Shown here: positions 1 through 6,143 of the stretch, one piece after another
Position numbering within the stretch: the stretch's first letter is position 1
Layout: every line of letters begins with the position of its first letter
Assembly (NCBI GenBank): GCA_023135025.1
Contig: JAGLTY010000072.1
Location: forward strand, 1-8,509
Direction of reading: 5' to 3'
DNA length: 8,509 bases
From: Bacteroidales bacterium
GTDB taxonomy: Bacteria; Bacteroidota; Bacteroidia; Bacteroidales; GCA-2748055
Notes under the pieces: generated by a model
Databases searched by the model: none
What the model saw: the letters and a program-made list of their open reading frames with translations, nothing else
What the model was told of the DNA's origin: nothing
Made by a program: the position numbers and the translations under genes

Positions 1-923
1 ATGTCTCGGTATTGGGTGATGAGAGGGATTTTTTCTGTAACTACTCCGATTCGGCGGGGAGGTTTTATTTCTCGTTCCCGGGTTATACCGGAGAGAGGGA
101 GCTGTTTGTCTCCACGTACCATTCGGAATACAGCGACCTTGAGTTGTTGATCGACCGCGACTTCAGCCAGGATGTGCTGCAACTTCCTTCCCACCCGGTG
201 CGGCTGAACGATACACTCACCGCGATTATTACTGAAATGTCGGTCAACGCACAGGTTTCTCAGCAATACTACCCCACAATGGTGTCAGCTCCGGAGGCCC
301 ATATATCCGACGAAATGTTATTTTATGGAAATCCCCTCTCCACGATCAATTTTGATGATTTTATCAGGCTTCCTAACCTGGAGGAGTACTTTATTGAGGT
401 GGTTCCCCAGGTGTCAGTCAGAAAGAGCCGGGGCATTCGACGGCTGGTACTGTTGGGTGAACATCCCGATCTGGCAATCTATCCCCCGCTGCTGATGATA
501 GACGGTGTGGCCATCTTCGATGTTGAAGCTGTTCTTGCCGTCTCCCCGAGACTGATTGATCGCCTGGAGATCGTAAATGCTCCCTATATCAGGGGAAATG
601 TGACTTTTGGTGGAATCATCAGCCTCATATCCAAAAACAGTGACCTGGGGTATATCGATCTTCCCTCATCAGGATTGCTGGTCAATTACCAGATGCTGGA
701 TTTGCCCGAAGCCGCCCCCCTTCAAAAGGGGGTCCTTGATCCCAGGCTCCCGGATGTGCGTAATACCCTTTACTGGAATCCGAAACTTGAGCTGAATCCG
801 GAGATGGGTCAAAGGATCTCGTTTCGCACTTCCGATCTGAAAGGGGCCTATGAGATCCTGATCAGGGGAACCGATACCACAGGAAAATTCCTGGAGAAGA
901 GGGTGCCTTTCACTGTTGAATAG
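1..923 (+). CDS. 3' end of a large Bacteroidota protein with a TonB-receptor plug-like domain and C-terminal beta-sandwich tail (5' truncated)
   Basis: The reading frame is open from base 3 to the TAG at 921-923, so the true start lies outside the window; the TTG at 12 has no support as a start. About 306 residues are visible. The first 60 or so look like a beta-sandwich of the kind found in macroglobulin-like repeats. Bases about 345-656 encode a segment resembling the plug of TonB-dependent receptors: LLMIDGVAIFD, then IDRLEIVNAPYIRG, then GGIISLISK. The last 55 residues contain LPDVRNTLYWNPKLEL and FRTSDLKGAYEILIRGTDTTG, a tail I associate with Bacteroidota MG2/carboxypeptidase-regulatory plus plug proteins. 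No beta-barrel follows, so it should not be called a receptor. Function is unknown; a periplasmic or surface-exposed role is inferred. The gene ends 42 bp before the sigma factor, so a shared transcript is possible but unproven. Confidence 0.75.
   Translation, partial: VSVLGDERDFFCNYSDSAGRFYFSFPGYTGERELFVSTYHSEYSDLELLIDRDFSQDVLQLPSHPVRLNDTLTAIITEMSVNAQVSQQYYPTMVSAPEAHISDEMLFYGNPLSTINFDDFIRLPNLEEYFIEVVPQVSVRKSRGIRRLVLLGEHPDLAIYPPLLMIDGVAIFDVEAVLAVSPRLIDRLEIVNAPYIRGNVTFGGIISLISKNSDLGYIDLPSSGLLVNYQMLDLPEAAPLQKGVLDPRLPDVRNTLYWNPKLELNPEMGQRISFRTSDLKGAYEILIRGTDTTGKFLEKRVPFTVE
716..732. repeat. Perfect 7-bp inverted repeat (C5TT / AAG5) inside the coding region
   Basis: Bases 716-722 (CCCCCTT) pair with 726-732 (AAGGGGG) around a 3-nt loop CAA at 723-725. 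It sits in frame and encodes part of AAPLQKGVLDP, in the linker between the plug-like domain and the C-terminal tail. It resembles the C-run/G-run palindromes scattered as interspersed repeats in many bacterial genomes, so it may be a domesticated remnant of one. That origin is inferred from memory of such elements, not shown here. Confidence 0.45.
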
Positions 924-965
924 TTTGGTTAAATCTCTTTGCGGATTTATCTATCTTTAGTTCAA
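924..965 (+). promoter_or_regulatory. Possible Bacteroidota-type promoter before the ECF sigma gene
   Basis: The 42-bp gap contains TATCTTTA at 952-959, a near match to the Bacteroidota -7 element TAnnTTTG with the last base different. A TTTG at 924-927 is the only candidate -33 element, and its 24-bp spacing is slightly long. Transcription from this site would start at about the ATG at 966, leaving almost no leader. No Shine-Dalgarno sequence is visible. Low confidence. Confidence 0.25.
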
Positions 966-1526
966 ATGACCATTGAAAAGAGACTGGACCCAACCGGCAG
1001 ACTGGACCGCCAGGCATTTGAAGAACTCTTCAAAGCGTATTTCGCACCGCTGATGGCATTTTCCAGGCGAATCCTGGCGGATGAAGATGATGCCAGGGAG
1101 GTGGTACACCAGGTCTTTATCAATCTATGGGAGAAACGGAATGAGATAGATCTCTCCACATCCCTGAAATCCTATCTCTTCACATCGGTCAATAACAGGA
1201 GCCTGAATGTGATCAGGGACCGGAAGAAGTTCTCATCAGAGGAGGTACCGGAAAGGGCAGGGGAGTGGGATGTGAGCGCACAGATCGAGGCCATGGAGTT
1301 GGAAGAGAAGATCCGTGGGGCCATTGAAGCTTTACCGGAGAGATGCAGGGAAATTTTTGAATTGAACCGTTTTGATGGATTAAGATATAGAGAGATTGCC
1401 GAACAACTTGATATTTCGGTGAAAACAGTTGAAAACCAGATGTCGAAGGCTCTGAAGATCCTGAGGGAGCAACTTGCAAAGTACCTGACGATCCTGTTGT
1501 GGCTGATGCTGTTTACACTGAATTAA
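966..1526 (+). CDS. ECF (sigma-70 family, RpoE/FecI-like) RNA polymerase sigma factor
   Basis: This 186-residue protein has the length and two-domain build of an extracytoplasmic-function sigma factor. Region 2 spans about residues 18-85: FEELFKAYFAPLMAFSRRIL, then DDAREVVHQVFINLWEKR, then SLKSYLFTSVNNRSLNVIRD. This part binds core polymerase and the -10 element. Region 4 spans about 113-168 with LPERCREIFELNRFDGL and the helix-turn-helix YREIAEQLDISVKTVENQMS, which reads the -35 element. The ATG at 966 is preferred over the in-frame TTG at 939, which would add nine residues with no family support. After region 4 comes a hydrophobic tail, YLTILLWLMLF, reaching nearly to the end. The anti-sigma gene follows 51 nt downstream, the classic FecI-FecR order, so this sigma factor is probably held inactive by that protein and directs transcription of the receptor genes. 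Confidence 0.95.
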   Translation: MTIEKRLDPTGRLDRQAFEELFKAYFAPLMAFSRRILADEDDAREVVHQVFINLWEKRNEIDLSTSLKSYLFTSVNNRSLNVIRDRKKFSSEEVPERAGEWDVSAQIEAMELEEKIRGAIEALPERCREIFELNRFDGLRYREIAEQLDISVKTVENQMSKALKILREQLAKYLTILLWLMLFTLN

Positions 1527-1577
1527 AGAAAGTGATGTACAACTGTAGGGGTCAGACCGGTCGGGCGTGTGTTATAG
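1527..1577 (+). other. Sigma/anti-sigma intercistronic spacer with 8-bp palindrome
   Basis: The 51-nt spacer contains the perfect palindrome GACCGGTC at 1555-1562, preceded by TGTAGGGGTCA and followed by GTGTGTTATAG directly before the anti-sigma start. No strong Shine-Dalgarno sequence is present. It could be a binding site, part of a second promoter, or chance. No match to the TTG/TAnnTTTG pattern was found in it. Confidence 0.25.
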
Positions 1578-2612
1578 ATGAATATGTCAGGAGAAGAGAC
1601 ACATATAGATTTTAATCACCTGGTAACAAGGTATCTTTCAGGTGAGTTGAGTCCGGAAGAACTCTCTGGATTCCAGGAGGTGCTTCGAAAAGATCCCGGG
1701 AAACAGGAGTTGCTGGATGAATTCCGGAAAATCTGGGATTCCACAGGAGCTGTTTCAACAGAGGAGAGATATGACCTGGAGCGTGAATGGGCACTGATGC
1801 AGGAGAAACTTCCGGGATTTAAAAATGAATCCGGGTTTGGAAAAACGAGTGGTGGTGGCGGCCGTTCACTGCTCTATTACTCCTACCGGATCGCTGCAGT
1901 GTTTGTGGTGGGATTGATGCTGACACTCTCCTGGTTCTATGTGACCCGTATGGCGGGTATGGAGAGGGTGGTGGCGGAAAATGAGCCGGTGGAGGTGATT
2001 CTTGATGATGGGACAGAGGTGATTGTTAACAGGCACTCCAGATTGAGGTACAGCCGAAAATTTGATCAACAGGAGCGAAAAGTATACCTCACGGGTGAGG
2101 CGTGGTTCGATGTGACCAGGGATGCCTCAAAGCCCTTTGTTATTGATGCCGGAGCAGCCCTTGTGGAGGTGTTGGGTACAAGTTTCAATGTGAATGCCTA
2201 TAAAGAGAATCCTACTGTGGAGATTACCGTGGAGAGTGGCATGGTGGCCCTGAGTGCAAAACAGGATACGAAGGATCTGATCGTAATGAAGGCTGGTTCC
2301 GGGGGTACCTACCACAAATCGCAGAGGGAGTTGAAACTGATCCCCTCCTCCGATCCGAACAGTATCTCGTGGAAGACCAGGGAGTTGTTCTTCGAGGGTT
2401 CCACCCTCCGGGAGGTGGCCGACCTGGTAAACAGGGTGTACGGTGTAAATATTGTGATCATGAACCGGGAACTGGCCTCCTGCCCGATTACTGTTACATT
2501 CAGGGACCAGACTCTCGAGGCCATTTTAAACGTTCTTGAAATAACCCTTGACCTGCAGGCTACTCAAGTTGGTGATGAGATAAGGCTGGATGGGGAAGGA
2601 TGTGTTGAATAG
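1578..2612 (+). CDS. FecR-family anti-sigma factor / transmembrane signal transducer with DUF4974-like C-terminal domain
   Basis: This protein of 344 residues matches the Bacteroidota FecR architecture. Residues about 14-55 form the cytoplasmic sigma-binding helices (HLVTRYLSGELSPEELSGF, then a region ending KIWD). A single membrane helix lies at about 103-121 (YRIAAVFVVGLMLTLSWFY). The periplasmic FecR domain covers about 133-229, with ILDDGTEVIVNRHSRLRY, VYLTGEAWFDVTRDASKPF and VEVLGTSFNVNAY. The C-terminal DUF4974-like domain covers about 268-337, with FEGSTLREVADLVNRVYG. It should sequester the upstream sigma factor and release or activate it when the receptor signals through its STN domain. 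The ATG at 1578 is used; a second ATG at 1584 would remove only two residues. Its 3' end overlaps the receptor gene by 23 nt if the receptor starts at 2590, which suggests translational coupling. Confidence 0.93.
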   Translation: MNMSGEETHIDFNHLVTRYLSGELSPEELSGFQEVLRKDPGKQELLDEFRKIWDSTGAVSTEERYDLEREWALMQEKLPGFKNESGFGKTSGGGGRSLLYYSYRIAAVFVVGLMLTLSWFYVTRMAGMERVVAENEPVEVILDDGTEVIVNRHSRLRYSRKFDQQERKVYLTGEAWFDVTRDASKPFVIDAGAALVEVLGTSFNVNAYKENPTVEITVESGMVALSAKQDTKDLIVMKAGSGGTYHKSQRELKLIPSSDPNSISWKTRELFFEGSTLREVADLVNRVYGVNIVIMNRELASCPITVTFRDQTLEAILNVLEITLDLQATQVGDEIRLDGEGCVE

Positions 2613-5310
2613 CGTTAATGGAATGTCAGGATTAGGATTAAAAATATCCCTGCTTGTATGTTTACTTGCAGCTGCCCCCGTTTTGTCTGGACAGGAGGCC
2701 ATGCAGCGTATCACGCTGCATTTTGATGAGCGGCCCATGCGGGAGGTGCTGGATCGGATCGAGGAGCAGTCGGGTCTTAGTTTTTCTTATAACTCCAGGC
2801 TGATTGATGAGGATGAAGCTGTGACCATTCATCTGGATAACGCGACACTTAGGGAGGCCCTTGCAACACTTTTTTCTGAACGCAGGATCGCCTTTGAAGT
2901 GGTTGAGCGGCAGGTTGTGCTTAAGCGAGCCAGGCGGATGAAAATGAAGGTGGAAGCCGCACTGGTTAGGGACAGCACCGGGATGGGGCCGGTAAAATTT
3001 ACAGTGAGTGGGTATGTGAAGGACTCCGGAACCGGGGAGGTGCTTATTGGTGCCACCATCACCATTCCGGGAGGAGTAGAAGGGACCATCACCAACAACT
3101 ATGGTTTCTATTCGATGACTCTGCAAAGAGAGGTGGAGGAGCTGCTCTGTACCTATGTGGGATACAGGAACAGGGCCATACCGGTAAGTTCGGGGGAGAA
3201 CCAGACACTTTATTTAATTATGGAGAAGGAGGTTTCGTATATCAGGGAGGTAACCATCTATTCCGATGAGGTTGAAAATATTATTCGGACCACCAGAAGC
3301 TCTGAGGAACGGATCACTCCTGAATCGGTCAGAAAGATGCCTGCTCTATTCGGGGAGAAGGATGTGATCAAATCGCTGGCGGCCGTTCCGGGAATCAAGT
3401 TCTTCGGGGATGGATCGACCATCTTCTTTGTGAGGGGAGGGGGGCGCGATCAGAACATGATTACTATTGATGAGGCCCCGGTTTATAACCCCACCCACCT
3501 GCTGGGCTATTTCAGTACCATAGTGCCCGATGCCATCAAAGATGTGAAGATCTACAAGGGAGATTTTCCGGCCAACTACGGGGGTAGGCTCTCCTCTCTG
3601 ATCGATATCCGCACCAAAGATGGGAACATGAACCGTTTCGGGATGGATGGCAGCGTAGGACTACTCTCGTCGAGACTATCGCTGGAGGGTCCCATCTGGA
3701 AGGAGCATATCTCCTTCTTTGCTTCGGGAAGGCGCTCCTATATCATCCGGCCGATCCAGAACTGGAACAAGAACATCAATGACCTCCATTTTTCAGATCT
3801 TCACCTGAAGCTGAACTACCACATCAATTCAAAGAACAGGCTCTTTTACTCCATATATCGAGGAGAAGACAATTTTGAAGTGCAGAACCGACGCGATTTT
3901 TCCACCGGTATCAACTGGAAAAACAGTACCACCACCCTTCGCTGGAACCACCTCTTTTCAGACCGCCTCTTCTCAAACCTGACCCTTCTGGGCTCCAGGT
4001 ATGATTACCGTTTGTTCATGCATATAGAGGAGAATGACTACTGGAACTCCCGTATCGATAATCTGACCCTGAAATACGATTTTACCCACTATGTGAATCC
4101 GGGATATACTTTGCGCTTTGGCTTCCAGGTTGCGGGCTATTTTCATGACCCGGGAAACGTATACCATGGAGGTGTGGAGTGGGATCCGGGCTATGATCTA
4201 TCGGTTAAGTATACCCGCGAGTATGCCATGTACGTTTCAAACCAGTTTATTATCAATAACAGGCTCTCCATCCGTGCCGGATTAAGAGTCACAGCATGGC
4301 ACAACATCGGGCCGGCCACTGAGTACCAGATTATCCGGACCACGGAGGGGGGTATTGAGAGGGACAGCCTTGTGGTGACAGTGTACCCCAAAGGTGAGGT
4401 GTATCACCAGTCTTTTGCGGTGGACCCCAGGATCAGCATGGTCTACCAGCCCGGTACAAAAAATATCTTTAAGCTGAGCTACAGCCGAACCAGTCAGTTC
4501 CAGTACCTGATTACCAACTCTATCAGCCCTTTTACCTCCCTGGAGGTCTGGCTTCCTGCCGGACCCAATGTACCGCCCCAGTGTGCACACCAGTTTACGC
4601 TGGGTTATACCCGCCGGTCTGCGATCCCCGGCCTTAGTTTTGATATCGAAGCCTATTACAAACGGATGAATAATCTGATTGATTACCGCGATCATGCCCA
4701 TATGCTGATGAATCCCCTGGTAGAGGAGGAGCTCCGTTTTGGAGAGGGTAGCGCGTATGGATTGGAGACCATTCTGAATAAGGAGCATGGCAGGCTGACA
4801 GGGTGGATCTCCTATACCCTCTCCAGGGCTATCTACCAGGTGGATGAGATCAACGGGGGAGATCCCTATCCCTCATACTCCGACCGGCCTCACGACTTCT
4901 CCCTCTACCTCTCATGGGCCCTTCACCCCAGGGTCACCCTTACCGGCAACTTTATCTATATGACGGGGGTTCCCTTTTCAACGCCTACCGGATTCTACTA
5001 CTATGATAACCACCAGGTACCCATCTATGCAGAGCGTAACAATGACCGGCTCCCCGATTATCACCGGCTCGATGTGGCCCTGAACTGGCACCTGAGCAAA
5101 CCTGAGCGGAGGTATCAGCATGAATTGATCTTCTCGTTTTACAACCTCTATAACCGCATCAATCCTGTAGCACTACACTTTAATAAGACCATGGATGAGA
5201 ACGGCAATTTTGTGGTTCCGGTCAATTATTACAGCAACCCGGAGCTTTTTTCCACCCAGTATTACCTCTATGGGATTGTGCCCTCTTTAAGTTACCATTT
5301 TAACTTTTAA
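2590..5310 (+). CDS. TonB-dependent outer-membrane receptor/transducer with STN and carboxypeptidase-regulatory-like domains
   Basis: The 906-residue product reads as a full-length transducing receptor. A signal peptide covers about 1-34, with hydrophobic core ISLLVCLLAAAPVL. An STN domain at about 41-113 (LHFDERPMREVLDRIEEQSG to VERQVVLKR) is the periplasmic contact with a FecR protein. A carboxypeptidase-regulatory-like beta-sandwich lies at about 138-212 (GYVKDSGTGEVLIGATITIP, NNYGFYSM). The plug is at about 235-345: VIKSLAAVPGIKFFGDGS, FFVRGGGRDQNMITIDEAP, DVKIYKGDFPANYGGRLSSL. The rest is a 22-strand-type barrel rich in alternating aromatic strands, ending in SLSYHFNF with a terminal Phe as expected for outer-membrane assembly. 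The ATG at 2590 overlaps the anti-sigma gene; ATG 2623, ten nt after its stop, also gives a plausible signal peptide, so the start is uncertain by 11 residues. Substrate unknown. A DUF4249 lipoprotein, not SusD, follows 3 nt downstream. Confidence 0.93.
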   Translation: MGKDVLNSVNGMSGLGLKISLLVCLLAAAPVLSGQEAMQRITLHFDERPMREVLDRIEEQSGLSFSYNSRLIDEDEAVTIHLDNATLREALATLFSERRIAFEVVERQVVLKRARRMKMKVEAALVRDSTGMGPVKFTVSGYVKDSGTGEVLIGATITIPGGVEGTITNNYGFYSMTLQREVEELLCTYVGYRNRAIPVSSGENQTLYLIMEKEVSYIREVTIYSDEVENIIRTTRSSEERITPESVRKMPALFGEKDVIKSLAAVPGIKFFGDGSTIFFVRGGGRDQNMITIDEAPVYNPTHLLGYFSTIVPDAIKDVKIYKGDFPANYGGRLSSLIDIRTKDGNMNRFGMDGSVGLLSSRLSLEGPIWKEHISFFASGRRSYIIRPIQNWNKNINDLHFSDLHLKLNYHINSKNRLFYSIYRGEDNFEVQNRRDFSTGINWKNSTTTLRWNHLFSDRLFSNLTLLGSRYDYRLFMHIEENDYWNSRIDNLTLKYDFTHYVNPGYTLRFGFQVAGYFHDPGNVYHGGVEWDPGYDLSVKYTREYAMYVSNQFIINNRLSIRAGLRVTAWHNIGPATEYQIIRTTEGGIERDSLVVTVYPKGEVYHQSFAVDPRISMVYQPGTKNIFKLSYSRTSQFQYLITNSISPFTSLEVWLPAGPNVPPQCAHQFTLGYTRRSAIPGLSFDIEAYYKRMNNLIDYRDHAHMLMNPLVEEELRFGEGSAYGLETILNKEHGRLTGWISYTLSRAIYQVDEINGGDPYPSYSDRPHDFSLYLSWALHPRVTLTGNFIYMTGVPFSTPTGFYYYDNHQVPIYAERNNDRLPDYHRLDVALNWHLSKPERRYQHELIFSFYNLYNRINPVALHFNKTMDENGNFVVPVNYYSNPELFSTQYYLYGIVPSLSYHFNF

Positions 5311-5313
5311 ATA

Positions 5314-6132
5314 ATGAAGCTGCAACGGACATATGGAGTTATTTTGGCAGCCACCCTGTTATTGCTCTCCTGCGACGATCAGGTGAACTGGGATCTGAAA
5401 TACCAGGAGCTCGACCTTATTGTGGTGGAGGGGAAGATAACCAGTGAAGCACAACGGCATGAAGTGAGACTGACCAGGCCGCTTTATGAGATGAATGGTA
5501 CCCCTGAACCGGTCACAGGGGCACAGGTTGAGATCTATGATGGAAGGGAGCTGCACTCCCTGGCTGAGGACCCGGAGCGGCCGGGGATCTATGGGACCGA
5601 TTCCCTGTTCGCTGCAGTACTGAATCAATACTACCAGCTGCGTATTATCCACGAATCAAAGCGTATTACGGCTGTTACCAATATGCGTGAAGTAACCCCG
5701 TTCCAGCATATGAATGTCCACCCGGTACAGTCCGATCCCCTGCTGCTGGAGGTATATATCAGTGACAGCGATGAGCCGGCCATTGTGAGGCTGGAGCTGG
5801 ATTGGAGCCATCTGCCGGGTTACGAATTGTTGCCCGATTCGGCCACCCATGCTGTGATCTATCACTATACCCTGAATGGGGTGGATGTAAATAAGATCTT
5901 TAAACCGGCCCAGGAGCATGTGAGATTTCCACCGGGTACCATTGTATTTCGTGAGAAGGAGTCGGTGAATGGTTGGTATGGAGAGTTCCTGCGAGGGGTA
6001 TTGTCTGAAACCGACTGGCGGGGAGGGATGTTTGATGTGCTTCCCGGAAATGCCCGCACCAATATGGAGGGCGCGGCCATCGGATTTTTTACAGCTGCAG
6101 ATGTGCTCCGCGATACGGTGGTGGTTCAGTAA
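5314..6132 (+). CDS. DUF4249-family lipoprotein, probable partner of the TonB-dependent receptor
   Basis: The 272-residue protein begins with a lipoprotein signal peptide: basic MKLQR, a hydrophobic run, and the lipobox LLSC with the lipidated cysteine at residue 20, followed by DDQ. The mature part starts with LDLIVVEGKITSEAQRHEVR and PVTGAQVEIYDG, a beta-sandwich pattern typical of DUF4249, and ends with GAAIGFFTAADVLRDTVVV, also like that family's C-terminus, so the gene appears complete. The ATG lies 3 nt after the receptor stop codon, which implies co-translation. DUF4249 genes commonly follow TonB-dependent receptors of this plug type in Bacteroidota; the lipoprotein is therefore inferred to help capture the same substrate at the outer membrane. 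Its biochemical role is not known to me. The family call rests on motifs and gene order. Confidence 0.85.
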   Translation: MKLQRTYGVILAATLLLLSCDDQVNWDLKYQELDLIVVEGKITSEAQRHEVRLTRPLYEMNGTPEPVTGAQVEIYDGRELHSLAEDPERPGIYGTDSLFAAVLNQYYQLRIIHESKRITAVTNMREVTPFQHMNVHPVQSDPLLLEVYISDSDEPAIVRLELDWSHLPGYELLPDSATHAVIYHYTLNGVDVNKIFKPAQEHVRFPPGTIVFREKESVNGWYGEFLRGVLSETDWRGGMFDVLPGNARTNMEGAAIGFFTAADVLRDTVVVQ

Positions 6133-6143
6133 ACCTCTTACCG
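6116..6143. terminator. Weak imperfect hairpin across the convergent stop codons
   Basis: CGGT at 6116-6119 can pair with ACCG at 6140-6143, and GGTT at 6123-6126 with AACC at 6132-6135, around a CAGTA loop. The inner bulge is unpaired and no U-tract follows on either strand. It is the only candidate terminator structure in the 5-bp space between the two convergent genes, and it is poor. Confidence 0.15.

Noticed and set aside
1..150. ATG at base 1 as a gene start
   Set aside because: This frame stops at 148-150 and overlaps the clearly coding frame that begins at base 3.
939..965. TTG at 939 as the sigma factor start
   Set aside because: The added residues overlap a promoter-like stretch and have no counterpart in the family; the ATG at 966 gives a normal ECF length.
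2662..3126. 154-codon minus-strand open frame
   Set aside because: It is antisense to the receptor's signal peptide, STN and regulatory-like domains, and its translation shows no domain or signal.
4282..4788. 168-codon minus-strand open frame
   Set aside because: It is antisense to the receptor barrel. The composition is not protein-like and no family motif is visible.
1578..5310. Possible frameshifts or pseudogenes in the anti-sigma and receptor genes
   Set aside because: Both frames are uninterrupted, all expected domains are present in order, and both proteins have usual family lengths.
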